A stretch of DNA of 64,000 nt. It comes from Portulaca oleracea. Taxonomy: Eukaryota; Streptophyta; Magnoliopsida; Caryophyllales; Portulacaceae. The position numbers and the translations under genes were made by a program. Every line of letters starts with the position of its first letter. Within the stretch, counting starts at the first letter, position 1. The notes under the pieces are model-generated. The model had not been told where the DNA came from. It searched no databases and worked only from the letters and a program-made list of their open reading frames with translations. Location of the stretch: the NCBI GenBank assembly GCA_029582165.1, contig CM055886.1:25916669-25980668 (forward strand), read 5' to 3'. Shown one piece after another: positions 1-11,670 of the stretch.

Positions 1-3000
1 GTTGCATGAATGTGGTGTCTATATATGTTGTTGAGACGTAGGAGTTGCCTCTTACTTCACATCCTTGACCATATGGTTTGAAGTGGTTGAATGACAGGGG
101 AGAAATCAAGGTGACGAAGCAAGCTTTAGTTTCTCTTTCTATTGGCTTTAAATGTTGGGATTCGATATGGTGTGATGTGGTGCCTGTGAACGCTCGTCAT
201 ATATTATTAGGGAGGCTATTGCAATTCGATAGTCGTGTCATTCATGATGGTTTTAAGAACATCTACACCTTTACCAGAAACAAAAAGAGGGTCAAACTCA
301 CACCTTTAGCTCCCTATGAGCTACTTCAATTAAAACCTGGGGTGGGATGTCAAGAGCCTAAATACATGAGTGAAACATGGGTCGAGAGGGCTCTTGGAAA
401 GGGTACGGGCTTCTGCCTTGCTCCTCCTTGAGGCCAATAAGAGTGAGGAAGAGAAACCCATACACCCTCTAGTGGCCCCGCTCATTGATCGGTTTGCCGA
501 TGTCTTTTCGGCAGATTTGCCACCCGACCTATCGCACCTTCGTGGGATCCAGCATCATATTGATCTCATTCCCGGAGCCCCCTTACCGAATCGAGCTACA
601 TATTGGTGTAACCCAGAAGAGACTCGGGAGTTGCAAAGACAAGTAGATGAGCTTATGGAGAGGGGATATGTACAGGAGCGCATAAGTCCTTGTACAATAC
701 CGAAACTCCTTGTGCCGAAGAATGATGGAACTTTTCGGATGTGTGCGGAATGTCGGGCCGTAAAAAACATTACAATCAAGTATCGGTATCCTATACCGAG
801 GTTGGATAATATCCTAGATGAGTTGCATGGTTCCCGGATTTTCTCGAAGATCAACCATAGGAGCGACTGTCATCAAATGTAAATTAGGGAAGGTGAAAAA
901 TGGAAGACCGCCTTCAAAACTAAAGGAGGGTTGTATAAGTGGACAGTTATACTGTTCGGGTTGTCAAATTCCCGAAGTACATTCATGAGGCTTATGAATG
1001 TGGTGTTCAGACCTTTTATTGGCAAGTTCATTGTGGTTTATTTTTCGATGATATTTTGGTATATTCTCGGGATGAAGACGAGCATCTAGTCCACCTTGAG
1101 AAGGCATTTGAAGTGTTGAGGAAACAAGGCTATATGGGAAAATTGAGAAGTGCAAATTTTGTACCTCCCAAGTCGTCTTAGGATACATAGTCTCGAAAGA
1201 TGGTATCTCGATGGATGCGTCCAAGGTGGAGGCCATCCATTCTTGGCCGACCCCCACTTCTATTAGAGAGGTTCGGGTTTCCATGGTATTGCATCTTTCT
1301 AACAGAGGTTTATTCTTGGATTTATCACTAACATCGCACCTATCACGGAGTATATAAAGAAGGGCATGTTTGAGTGGCTTAAATCGGCCCAACAAGCATT
1401 TGAGAAGTTGAAAGTTGCTCTATGTGAGACACTCATTTTAGCATTGTCGGATTTCACTCAAGTCTTTGAGGTGGATTGCGATACGAGTGATGTGGGCATC
1501 AAGGTCATTTTGATGCAATATCTTTTCCCTTTAGCTTATTTTTATGAGAATTTGAACGGGTCTCGGAAGAATTGCTCTACATATGACAAGCAGTTATATG
1601 CTCTTGTTCCAGCCTTGGACCATTGGTCTCATTACCTTCAGCTGAGCCAATTTGTTCTCCATTTCGACCACGAGGCTCTCAAGTATTTGAATGGACAACA
1701 AAAACTAAATTCATGTAATGTCAAGTAGGTAGACTTTCTCCAAAAGTTTCAACTTTATGGCGAAACATAAGAAGGGGAGAGTGATGGTGGTAGCGGATGC
1801 TTTATCAAAAAGGCATACTCTTTTGTCTTTGATGGAAGTGCGGGTGCTTGGTTTTCAAGTTATCAAAGAGTATTACCAAGGTGATGAGGATTTTCAACAT
1901 TATTTGAGCGGAGATGGAGTCCTTTATGTGTTACAAGACAGATTTTATTCAAGGGAAACAAGTTGTGTACACCACGTTGCCCTTTGAGAAGATTGTAGGT
2001 TAAGGCGGTTCATGGAGGAGGTCTTGCTGGACATTTCGGCATCAACAAGACCATCGACATGCTTAAGGAGCATTTCTATTGGCCCAATATGGAAGGAGAT
2101 GTGCATGAACTAATCTCTCGGTGTGTCACTTTGTCAACAATCCAAGAGCCATTTCCATCAAAGTATTTACACACCTTTACCAGTTCCTCAAGGTCCTTGG
2201 GAGGACTTGAGTATGGATTTCATAGTGGCACTACCCCGTACTCAGAGAGGAAAAGGATGCGATTATGGTCGTTGTGGATAGTGGCTCATTTTGTTGCTTG
2301 CAAAAAGATGGACGATGCCACGCATATTGCATCCTTGTTCTTCAAGGAGATTGTTATACTTCACATGATTCCAAGGAGCATAGTGTTGGACCGGGATTCG
2401 AAGTTCATTTGCCATATTTGGAGGTCATTGTGGAAACTAATGGGGACCAAGCTAGTCTTTAGCATATCTTACCATCTCCAAACGGACGGGCCAGACAAAC
2501 GTAACCAACAAAACTCTGACCACTTTACTCTGCCCTCCGAGGCTTGGTTAATCGGGGTTTAAAGGATTGGGATGTGAAGTTCATGCATGATTTATACGGA
2601 GTTTGCGTATAACCGGGCTCCCACCTTTGCCACTGGTCATTCACCATTTAAAACTTGTTACGTGATCAACCCCCTCACACCTCTTGAGCTAATTCAACTT
2701 TCACGTGAGTCGAGGGCAAGTTTCGAGGCAAGGGAAAAGGCTAGGGAAGTCAAGAAACTCCACGAACAAATTCGGGCACAAAATGAAAGCATCAACGAAG
2801 TGTACAAAGCTCGGGTGAACAAACATAGGAGAAACATTTCATTTAAGTCGGGGGATTTAGTATGTATTCATTTGAGGAAAGAAAGGTTTCCACCCCGACG
2901 AAAGAGTAAGCTCATGCCCCGAAATGATGGTCCATCTAAGGTGCTTGACAAGATCTACGATAATGCATACAAGTTGGAGATATCGGGAGAAATGGGCATC

Positions 3001-3108
3001 TCATCCACTTTCAACATCTGAGATTTGTCTCCATATCTCGAGGAGGACGAACCCAAAGTGGATTTGAGGGCAAATCCTTCTCAAGAAGGGGAGGATGAAG
3101 AGAATTAG
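1..3108 (+). pseudogene. Ty3/gypsy retrotransposon pol remnant (PR-RT-RNaseH-INT)
   Basis: Decayed polyprotein of a Ty3/gypsy LTR element; the window opens inside it. In order: protease-end region (about 1-360, with 'CDVVPVNARHILLGR'), reverse transcriptase (about 440-1250, with 'FSKI' and the catalytic 'FFDDILVYS' near 1048-1074), RNase H (about 1360-1790), and integrase (about 1990-2640, zinc-binding H..H, 'HFYWPNMEGDV', core 'MDFI', 'EFAYNRAP'). An integrase C-terminal tail starts with 'GDLVCIHLRKERFP' and ends with 'DLSPYL' and an acidic tail at 3108. The frame is broken repeatedly by stops and shifts (for example near 880, 1181, 1728 and 1987), so no functional protein is made. The tail resembles chromovirus-type gypsy elements; the clade is inference. 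Gag and the 5' LTR lie outside the window. Confidence 0.93.
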
Positions 3109-4235
3109 GTCCCCTTTTTCGTCCTCGTAACATGTGCTAAAACGGTCGCTTCCTAACCACCCACGGAACAAACATTCCAGGTCGACCCGGGCCTGAGACG
3201 GATGATCACAGCCATCCAACGGATGGGCCAGGATAGCTTCTAGGGAGGCCTTTTCCATATCGGAAAAAATAACGAAGACGGGGACTGGAGGGGAGATGCA
3301 AGGGTGAAAGAAGACCATGGTTGGAGGTCCAACAGGGCTGTCACGGCCGTGACGTTCAATGTCACGACCGTGACATATGGTCTAGGATACCTAGGCTGGG
3401 AGCCAGAGACGTCGCGGGCGAGACTACTCTAGTCTCGACCGCGACCTCTTTCTTCCACATCACATGACTTCGCCGAATTTTTAGAGGGAGTTGTGGCCCA
3501 AAGGGCGTCATGCTCGCGACCGCGACGTTTTGGAGCCTCCTGGATGTCATGATCGGGATAGCGCTGTCACGACCATGACACTTTTCCTTGTGTCTCGGCG
3601 TAGCGCCTGCGACAACATGCATGGGTTGTGGTCGTGACACATCGGAGTCAATTTTGGAGTGGAACCTCCTGTCGCAACCGCGATCGCTGTCCCGCAACGC
3701 TTGCCCCTGGACATTACCCCCTTGCGAAAGCCATCGTATCGTGGCTGTGACGCCCAGTGTCACGCCCCTGAAGCACTTGCTAATCTAGGCTCTTTAGTCT
3801 TCCAGTAAGGGTAGCTTTGCCTTTTCTCTTTCAATTAATCTAATTATGTTTTATGTCAATTTCACTCATTATATTGTTGAGTTGGATTAGGCTTTAGAAT
3901 GTAATTAAATTTTGGGTTAATAGCCCTTTTAAAGCTAAGGAGTGAGAATTTGCCAAGTTGAATGAAATAGATGGTATTTTTGAGACCAACTCAAAACCTC
4001 TCTTCCAAACCTTGATTACTTTATCTATTGATTGATTGATTGATGGTAATGTTGCAAGTCTCTCCTTTACTGATTAGTGGTGACTTTCCTTTATCTAATC
4101 ATGGTGGATTGTTAATTCTTTGTGGTCGATTTTTCCTTTAGCCAAGTCCATATCAAGTCTACTTGGGTCTGCTAGCTTCGAATATTCTCTTTGGTATTGC
4201 TATTAATTTTCTTCTATCAAGGCTTTATTATTATT
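3109..4235 (+). mobile_element. 3' untranslated/LTR region of the gypsy remnant
   Basis: Sequence directly following the last pol codon. It has no coding potential and holds a cluster of short palindromes (separate entry) and then an AT-rich stretch with LTR-like character. I could not find a TG..CA boundary or a second LTR copy in the window, so the limits are approximate and the right edge is inferred from the change in composition. Confidence 0.5.
3340..3770. repeat. Cluster of GTCRCGNCCGYGAC-type palindromes
   Basis: Imperfect copies of a 14-bp palindrome recur here: GTCACGGCCGTGAC at 3340-3353, GTCACGACCGTGAC at 3361-3374, then variants such as CTCGACCGCGACC, CTCGCGACCGCGACG, GTCACGACCATGAC and GTCGCAACCGCGAT. 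The block is much more GC- and CpG-rich than its flanks. It belongs to the 3' region of the gypsy remnant; its function is unknown. Confidence 0.75.
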
Positions 4236-4545
4236 GACAATGATATATATATTGACTCAAGATGGTTAACAACCAGCTTGAATTGTCCATATTTCACATT
4301 TTTATAACTTATAATAATATCTTTTTCTAATAATTTTATATATTTATCAACTATAAGAGTATAATACTTATTAGTTAGGTCAAAAAGTATAAATAATAGC
4401 TTAATTTTATCAATCATAGTAGAAAATGCACATTTTATGCATAGTTTTATATTTATGAACAAATGTAAACAAATAAATATTTATATATTTTTTATAAGTT
4501 GTAAAAACCCTCAAAGTTATGAAACATACCTTTCTAGTCATTTAA
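4236..4545. other. AT-rich intergenic stretch
   Basis: Very AT-rich sequence. The 81-codon open frame on the minus strand is low-complexity Ile/Lys/Tyr and has no recognisable domain. Nothing else supported. Confidence 0.6.
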
Positions 4546-4829
4546 GGCCTCGTTATGTTATGTAGTAGATTGCGAAGCAGTACCACAAGGCACCGCAACT
4601 CTTTAATTTCTACTACACTTCACCACACCACACCACACTACAATCATTACCAATATATCTCTTCACTTTTCTCTCTTCACTTTTCTCCCCTAATTTTTAC
4701 ATTCTTTCTCTTTACCTATGCCACTTACCATAATTGTCACCACAATTCACCATAATTCACCACACTTTTTCAAATTCCATCGCACCGCACCATTAGCACA
4801 CCGCAACCAATCGTATAAAAGAATGGGGC
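4546..4829. mobile_element. Tourist-like MITE, diverged copy
   Basis: The left end reads GGCCTCGTTATGTTATG and the reverse complement of the right end reads GCCCCATTCTTTTATACG, an imperfect inverted repeat. The inside is rich in 'CACCGCA' and 'CCACACCACA' motifs. It resembles the ends and flanks of the longer element at 10607-12446, so I place both in one family. The TTA-type target duplication is no longer clear here. Confidence 0.5.
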
Positions 4830-5541
4830 AAATATACTTACATTTAACATTATGAGTAATGTAGGTGAAATGCATGATGGTTATTACCCATCTTACATCA
4901 AGATATTTATCATTTTGTTACTATTATCATCAACAACAACACTATTATCATCCTCTTCAAGCATGGAATTCTCTTATTCTCCCATCACGATACGCTCCAA
5001 AACTTGAGCACACATAGCGTATGTTGGGATGGCCCGAGCGACTGTAACAATGCCAAAATCATGTGGAAGTGTTTGTTAAGTTTTGGATCAAAAGCAAGTG
5101 AAAATCCACGATATTTAGGGCATAAACTCGTTGGTGGTCTAAAAAATTACAATTTTATTTTTTTGGGACTATTGATACAAAAGATAAGTAGGAAATATTA
5201 CCGTCCCATTGTGAAAATTGGGGGTTATTATAATCCAATTTTCGTTGTTTCGATCAATAAATTACTGAAAGGTACCATATGTTTTGCAGTATCTATTTTT
5301 AGGGGATCATATTATTGAAAATTATTTCTAGGTACCCTGTATTTTGTAGTACCTATTTTCTGGTGACAAATGATATTTTAGATTTATTACAAGATCCCTA
5401 AGACTATCTAAAACTGCAAAAATATCTCTACCTTTATAAAAACTTGTCAATTTATATTTTCGCCTGCATTAATATTTATTTTAAAGAATTAACTTAGACC
5501 TCTTTTTCATTGGTTTAATTAATTTTGCCAAGCATGATGGT
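4830..5541. other. Intergenic, no supported gene
   Basis: AT-rich sequence with two loosely repeated segments around 5268-5365, both containing 'GGTACC..' and 'GTAGTACCTATTTT'-like text. A 104-codon frame at 5004-5318 shows no domain and no plausible codon pattern. Confidence 0.5.
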
Positions 5542-5549
5542 CCTATAAT

Positions 5550-5910
5550 TAGCGTTGGCAAAAATTCAGGTCCGAGTAAATTCGGGTCGGACAAAGCCAA
5601 AATCCGGACGAGAAATTCATGTCCGGACCGGTTTTATTTTCGGACGAAGCTAAAATCGGGTTCGAACAATAGAAAAAAGAGAAATTTTATGTCCGTATAT
5701 TCAGTCAATTCGGTCAATATCAACATTCGGACGAAAAATATATGTCCATACCCAATTTTTTCTGATTCAGATAATAGAAAAAAGATAAATTTTGTGTCTG
5801 AATATTCGGTCAATATCAAAATTCTGACGAAAAATCTATGTCCAGAGACCCACTTTTTCCAGGTCGAACAATTCAGATAATTTGGGTCGGGCAAACTTTT
5901 GCCAACTCTA
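5550..5910. mobile_element. hAT-type MITE with 8-bp TSD
   Basis: The ends are TAGCGTTGGCAAAA and its inverse TTTTGCCAACTCTA (13 of 14 positions paired). The flanks are CCTATAAT (5542-5549) and CCTATAAG (5911-5918), an 8-bp duplication with one mismatch, as expected for hAT transposition. The 361-bp interior repeats 'TCGGGTCGG', 'GTCCG' and 'TTCGGTCAATAT' on both strands and has no transposase. Confidence 0.85.
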
Positions 5911-5918
5911 CCTATAAG

Positions 5919-6433
5919 CATAGAAAATACAATATATCAGAGGTACAAGCAGTAGATTGTGATATACCATTAAAATTATTATATTGAGTTAAGAGTTTTT
6001 ATTTGAACTTGTTTGCATAAAAACCTCAAAAAATCACCAATCTAGTTGGAATTGCATGTGAGCACAACTTACAGAAATTCAGCAGAAGTTTAAAGCTTAC
6101 ATTGTAAAATTTAAAACTTATGGGAGTAGTTATATAGGAAAACTATGATATGCGATAAAAAAGTACACTGAAATACATATAATTAAACCATGTTTAACCA
6201 CATACATAAAGCAATACATCCACACATGCATTTTCAAGAATGCTTATTAATCTGGTAGACATCGGACAGAAATACTGAAACCAAACTACATAATTAGGAT
6301 ACAAATCCCAGCACACAACAGTACACTCAGCTGGATAACTCCACTTCATATATTACAAAATGTAACATTTGAAGCAATACTATCTTACATTAGTGCATAG
6401 TGCATGTCTTTTCTGATAAACGGAAATCTTTAA
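5919..6433. other. 3' flank of the Cys-rich gene
   Basis: AT-rich non-coding DNA that should include the 3' untranslated region of the minus-strand gene ending at 6434. No further gene seen. Confidence 0.5.
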
Positions 6434-7244
6434 CTAGGCTTGGTCCTTGAGAACGGCAACCCCATCACAGCCTGCAGGGACAACACATTTGCAGCCATTT
6501 CCACACTCGACGAAGACTTTTCCAGCATCAGGACCATTCGTCTTGGTGATGGTACACTTATAACCTTCCCCACAAACACAGTATGCTCCTTCTGTCTCCA
6601 CTACTTGCTTTTCTCCCGAACCCTCTCCTTTCACCTTCTCATCCCTGCATTTTTGTTTCCAATCATTTGTAAACGCAGACACAATCAACTATAGCTACAT
6701 GGAAATTTGGATTACCTCCCCACTCAGAAAATAAGATACGGCTAATGAAGGGATTAGCTTGGTATATTGGATAATTGAACATATACATATATCAAGTCAA
6801 AACATTTTAATTAATTGGCAACAGCATCATCTTCAAGCGTATACTTAACTGGGCGTGTATAGTATAATACAAGTGCAAAGTATATCAAACATTAATGTAA
6901 GAAAAGAAGATTAGTAGATTACGTTTCACAAACACATCCAGAATCTTGTTTGCAATTGTAGAATGGTTCAGTATCGGCTTTAGGATCCTCAATCTTTTCA
7001 ATAACACAAGTCCACTCTGGTCCACACTTGCAGTAGGCCTTGCTGTTAGCTGGAACCCTGATCCCAATCAAACACAAATCAAACACAAAACCTAGTTATG
7101 TAGCATGAATCAACAAACTAAACATGGGGAGTGAAGTAATTAATAGATCTGGGGGGGAAAAAAAAAAGGATATGTAATAAATCATAAGGCATACTCGCAA
7201 GATGCTCCAGGAGGACAGCAGCTCTTTGAATCTTTTCCCTCCAT
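6434..7244 (-). CDS. 16-cysteine small protein, metallothionein-like, 3 exons
   Basis: Spliced CDS of 131 codons: exon 1 7195-7244, exon 2 6923-7057, exon 3 6434-6644. All introns are GT..AG and phases agree (2, then 2). The protein starts MEGKDSKSCCPPGASCE. Exon 2 encodes a Cys module, C26-x-C28-x5-C34-x17-C52-x5-C58-x-C60, beginning 'YCKCGPEWTC'. Exon 3 encodes a second, C84-x-C86-x5-C92-x16-C109-x3-C113-x-C115, beginning 'YCVCGEGYKC', plus a last Cys at 121. The Cys-x-Cys pairs, small size and lack of a signal peptide suggest a cytosolic metal-binding (Zn/Cu/Cd) role like plant metallothioneins, but the Cys order matches none of the classic MT1-4 types I know, so function is inferred. The start is supported by a TATA box about 90 bp upstream. 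Very likely a real gene; metal binding is moderately sure. Confidence 0.85.
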
Positions 7245-7335
7245 GATTTCTTCTCTCTTCTGATTAATCACCTTCTTGAATAATTGAGCTAATTATGTAT
7301 TCGTGTTGCTGTTAACTTGCCAAACTCTCTCCCCT

Positions 7336-7341
7336 TTTATA
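7336..7341 (-). promoter_or_regulatory. TATA box of the Cys-rich gene
   Basis: The minus strand reads GGAGCTATAAAAGGGGAGAG here. The TATA core lies about 92 bp upstream of the ATG at 7244, a normal distance for a short plant 5' leader. Confidence 0.6.
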
Positions 7342-7344
7342 GCT

Positions 7345-8146
7345 CCAACCAGCCGTCCTTCCCAAATATTAAAAACTAAATAAAATAAAACAAAAGAAGA
7401 GGCTAACCATGCTTGCTTAGTTTAGTCTAAAAGGAGTAGCTCTTAAGTTACAATTAAAAATAGTAGTACGTTTTATAAATTTATTTATTAGCCTCATCTC
7501 CCCTATCTTCTATCGTTGTTTTTGACACCGTTTTTGAATGGCGTCAGACGGAAGAAACGTTTCTTTTCCTGGACGTTTCAACTTTGTTTTATTCCAAAAT
7601 TTACAATAATTTAGTATGTGAGTCATATACACTAGAATGGAACGTTTCACGTTTCAGGGACGTTTCACATTCTGAATGTTGGAAACAATCCACTCCATCC
7701 ATCCAATATTTTTCTCATTCGGTTATTTCACTTGTGTTGCTATGTACTCTCACCACCCATTAATAACGTTCACTTTAATTAATTTTTATTTTACACAATA
7801 CACTGGAAAATTGGAATAAAACATTCATACTTTAGGGATATTGACAAAAAATTATCTAAATTTATTAATCTATTATGTTGAACCGGATTTTATCTCTTAT
7901 TACTTTTAGCATCCACTAGCTAGTTAAAATCGTCTGAAAAGTAATGGGCTGGTAGCGATCTTACATGCAAAATTTACTTGTAATTTTTTTCTTGAACGGC
8001 AAAAAGTTTCACATATAGTATCGTCACCGTCATGTCACTTTCCAGACAACTTTAATTAGGTGGTCAATGCTAAAAATAATAAAGGTTAAAGTTCAGCTCA
8101 ACAATAACAAAATTGTAATTATTGTTTTCCAATAATTTCAAAATAT
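7345..8146. other. Upstream region of the Cys-rich gene
   Basis: Non-coding. Around 7555-7670 the palindromic phrase GAAACGTTTC and close variants ('GGACGTTTCA', 'GAACGTTTCACG') occur several times. No element boundary could be fixed. Confidence 0.45.
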
Positions 8147-8523
8147 CACAACAAGAAAAATTGTTTTGGACAACTAAAATATTTGTTGCCATAATCCAAT
8201 TTTTGTTGCCCTTTAACATAGTGCTACAAAAACAAATTGTCACGCATTGGTAGTTTTATCCTCGAAGCACAAAGTTCGGGCTACAAATTAGTAAAAATGG
8301 TAGCACAAGTTACTTGTGATGGATAACCAATTTTTTTTGTTGCCTTAGTAACTTTCGGCAACCATTTTTCTTTATTGTTGCCCAATCTATATCAATTGCA
8401 ACAAAAAAAAAAAAGTCTTGTTGCCATATATAATGTATTTAGCCACAAAATTATTTGGTTTCCCTATTTTAAATTAATGCAATAATAATTTTTTTGTTGC
8501 CCAAACTTATTTTTGTTGTTGTG
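8147..8523. mobile_element. Short CACTA-like non-autonomous element
   Basis: Starts CACAACAAGAAAAA and ends TTTTTGTTGTTGTG, a terminal inverted repeat of CACTA (En/Spm) style. It is flanked by 3-bp TAT duplications (8144-8146 and 8524-8526). The 377-bp interior carries many TTTGTTGCC subterminal motifs on the plus strand and GGCAACAA-type motifs on the other, as CACTA elements do. No coding. Confidence 0.65.
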
Positions 8524-8557
8524 TATGGCTTATTTTTCAATTTTCCAAATATATATA

Positions 8558-8771
8558 CTCCCTCCGTCCCAAATTAATCAACACTTTGACTAAATTTTGA
8601 CTATTATTATTCACAAATTACAATGAGTTATAATATAAAATTACCTTCATTGTAATTTTTAGTAAAATATTTTTCTGATGACAACAATTTCATATTATAA
8701 CTCATTGTAATTTGTGAGTAATTAACAGTCAAAATTTAGTCAAAGTGTCAATTAATTTGGGACGGAAAGAA
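8558..8771. mobile_element. Stowaway MITE
   Basis: Begins CTCCCTCCGTCCCAAATTAA and ends with its near inverse, flanked by TA on both sides (8556-8557 and 8772-8773). The whole 214 bp folds into one hairpin. This is the typical Stowaway/Tc1-mariner MITE structure. Confidence 0.95.
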
Positions 8772-8773
8772 TA

Positions 8774-9507
8774 TTATCAGATACTATAATAGTATTATTG
8801 GTGACTAAGTTACTATATTTAACTCTTATTTTAACATTTTTAATAGCAACGCATAATTTTTGAATATTTTTGTTAAGGAAAAGCTTAATTAAACTGACTG
8901 TTAATAATGGTCAATATATCTATCAACTAGTACTATTTTCTCAACATTTTTCTAAAACTAAAAATTAAAATTAAAAATTTCGCTAGGGTTTTTGACCAAC
9001 CAAACGCACTCTTAAATATATTCATCATAAAGAAAAGCGAGAGAAAGTATTAAAATTCTTCCCTTCTGTTTTTCCCCTTCGTTTTGAGAGTTTCATTCCC
9101 CTCCTTTCATTCTCTCTTTTGATTATCGAACAAGAAGCAAATGAATAATAATCTACTTGTGTTCTTCCCCTCCTCTTTGTCCTCCAAAACAAGCAGACCG
9201 TAAAATTTATCCGGACACAATTCTTTAAACAGTTATACTTGGGGTTTGTTGGTTCAAAAAAGGGAATTGAATGAATGATACTTGATACCTGAAGGCAATG
9301 TAATGGGAATGATTGTTTGATATTGTGTGTGTTTGATTTAGAAAAAGAGTGAAATCAACCTTTCTTTTTATTTTCTTGACAATGTAAATTATTGAGTGCT
9401 TTTTTTCTTTTATTTCACAGTCTATCTCCTTCCTCTTTATTCATTTCTCGATGACAGGATAAAATTCAACCACCATGATTGAAATTTAGATCAAATTGAA
9501 GATCAAG
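8774..9507. other. Intergenic, unassigned
   Basis: AT-rich to about 9040, then a pyrimidine-rich stretch (9055-9190) that resembles a plant 5' leader. No exon with a recognisable product on either strand. Confidence 0.4.
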
Positions 9508-9515
9508 ACTGGAAC

Positions 9516-9827
9516 TAGGGGTGTGCATTATTCGGTTTTGAACCGAATAAACCGAGAACCGAACGGTTCGAACCGATTCAAACCGGACTGATTTTTATTC
9601 GATTCGGTTTTCAGTTTGCACTTTAGCCCTTATTCGGTTTTCGGTTTATTCGGTTTGACTCCTTCCGGTAAAAGTCCCATATGAATGTGTGCATTATTCG
9701 GTTTCGAACCGGATAAACCGAGAACCGAAACCGAACCGATTTATTCGGTTCGGTTTTCGGTTTGGACTTTACCCCTTGACCGGTTTTCGATTTATTCGGT
9801 TCGGTTTTGAACCGATGGACAGCCCTA
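9516..9827. mobile_element. hAT-type MITE with 8-bp TSD
   Basis: Ends TAGGGGTGTGCAT and, inverted, TAGGGCTGTCCAT. Flanks ACTGGAAC (9508-9515) and ACTAGAAC (9828-9835) match at 7 of 8 bases. The 312-bp interior is built almost only of 'TTCGGTTT', 'AACCGAA' and 'GAACCG' words, which pair with each other on opposite strands. Confidence 0.88.
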
Positions 9828-9835
9828 ACTAGAAC

Positions 9836-10603
9836 AAATTAATCTAAAAAACCCAAAGTGGAAACACAAATCAAAGTATCTCTCAACATCGATGGGGAAC
9901 TCAGAAAATGAACCGAGATTGAAGTATCTATCAACACAACCCGGATCGAAGTGTTTGCCGGAGATCGACTGGGAAGCGGTAGTTTTTGATACCAACCGAA
10001 CGGATCTGTCAGCCGCGAGCCACCGCAACTCAGAAAATGAACGGAAGGAGTTGGTAATTAACCGCCGTCGTTGTTCAATTGACAGAGGTCATTGCCTATC
10101 ACATTTGAGTGTCGGAGACCACCCATGTCCTCCTGCCGGCAATTCTAAGTGAAAGAAATACGGTGATGGTGAGGGTTGTCGGCGAAGTTGTAGAAGGGTT
10201 TGAAGTTGACGGCCTGATGAACCCTAGACAGAGAGCGGAAATAATAGGAGGAAAAAAATAACAAATGTTCTTTTGTTGGGTTAGGTTTCAAATAGGTTAA
10301 GTTAGTTGTTGGGTGAAAATATTTTATTAATAAAATTTGAATATTTTAGAAAAAATAAATGAAAAAGTTATAAGTGTTAAAAAACTGAATTGATTTGAGA
10401 TTAAAATAATACTATTGGAATTTTTTTTTCTTTTAGTTAAAAAGTTGTTTTTGGCTTGGCTGTTGTTTAGGGAGTTAAGTTAACTTAGGTTAAGTAAGGA
10501 TAAGTTAACTTAAGTTAGGGTAGGTTAAGTTAGTTAGGTTTAACCCAACTAAAGAACAAGGTTAGGAATCAAAATGAAACCCCTCAAAAGTCAAAACACA
10601 ACC
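9836..10603. other. Unassigned region with weak ORF and TTAAG-rich repeat
   Basis: An 86-codon plus-strand frame (9892-10152) starts MGNSENEPRLKYLS but shows no domain. The minus strand from about 10240 ('CTCTGTCTAGGGTTCATC') looks like a plant gene leader. I cannot decide between a small gene, a pseudogene or chance. 10440-10550 is a degenerate run of GTTAAGTTAACTTA-type words. Confidence 0.3.
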
Positions 10604-11341
10604 TTAGACCCCGTTCTTTTATGCGGTGGGATCGTTTGCAGTTCCACACCGCACCGCAAATTTCCATTTTTCACAACTTATTGTAATTTTTCATTTTCCT
10701 TTTTATTAAAAGTGACAACTTTTCAAATAAAAAAACAAAATTTTTATTTTATACCAACCCACCTTTCATTATTTGCACTACAACTTTTTCACTTTTAATA
10801 TAAAAAATCAAACATTCACTTTATACCAACCCACCTGCTATTATTTTCAGGGAAATTGGAATCTAATAAGCCAACCTTTGGGGTCCTTTGAAATAACAAA
10901 TCAACCTTGAACATTAATTTACAATGAACTAACCTTGTCATGTTGATTTTTCCAGTGAATCGCCACCGAGTTTGACTCGTCGGAAAGCTGACGTGGCGGC
11001 GGTGCTCGCTTATGTGAAGGTGTTTTGGCAAAAAAAAGGTGTTTTAAAATCCACCTCAACCCCCTCCCCTTTTCTTTCTATTTCTCTCTCCTCTCTCTCT
11101 CTCTCACTCTCTCTCTCTCTATCTCTAACACCCCCAGCCCCAGCCCCCGACCCATCCCCCACCCCCCCACCCCCACCCCCAACCCCAACCTCTCACTCTC
11201 TCTCTCAACCACCCTCACCGCTGCCACTACCACCTCCACTGCCAGCCATTTCTACTGCCACAACCTCCACCTCACCCCCTTCTCTCTCTCTCTCACAACC
11301 CCCCCACCCCCAACCGATTACTCTATTTTTGCTCTGTGTAA

Positions 11342-11572
11342 TTACAACTCCACGCCCTGATCAACAAGCTCGGCATCTCTCATAATGACTTCATCCGAGC
11401 CAAGCTCGTCTCTATTTACGCTTCCTGCGCCCAGATGTCTGATGCCCACTTCGTCTTCTCTCTTTCCCATCGCCAGTCCATCTTCCTCTACAACACCCTC
11501 ATCAGAGGCTACGCTTCCATCAAGCTTTTCCATCCTTCCCTCTCCATTTTCAGTCGTATGCTCCTCGCTCGC
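11342..11572 (+). pseudogene. Captured PPR-protein gene fragment
   Basis: A 77-codon open stretch without stops reads LQLHALINKLGISHNDFIRA, then a repeat-like segment with 'KLVSIYASC', 'AHFVFS', 'LYNTLIRGYAS' and 'SIFSRML'. This is the N-terminal repeat region of a PLS-class pentatricopeptide repeat protein, a family that acts in organelle RNA editing and processing. Here it is a fragment without start or stop between microsatellite-like arms of a MULE. The clean frame suggests recent capture. No host PPR gene is in this window. Confidence 0.8.
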
Positions 11573-11629
11573 TTTTTTGGTTCATGTGAACGTAGCAGGC
11601 GGCGGTGCTGGGGGTTGAGAGAGTAATAA

Positions 11630-11636
<7 letters not shown>

Positions 11637-11670
<34 letters not shown>

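Noticed and set aside
1..3108. Endogenous pararetrovirus
   Set aside because: Domain order PR-RT-RNaseH-integrase with an integrase is a Ty3/gypsy retrotransposon; no movement or coat protein seen.
5004..5318. 104-codon ORF as a gene
   Set aside because: No domain, no splice context, AT-rich codon content like its flanks.
10440..10550. Telomere-like repeat
   Set aside because: Words are GTTAAG/TTAACTTA, not TTTAGGG, and are irregular.
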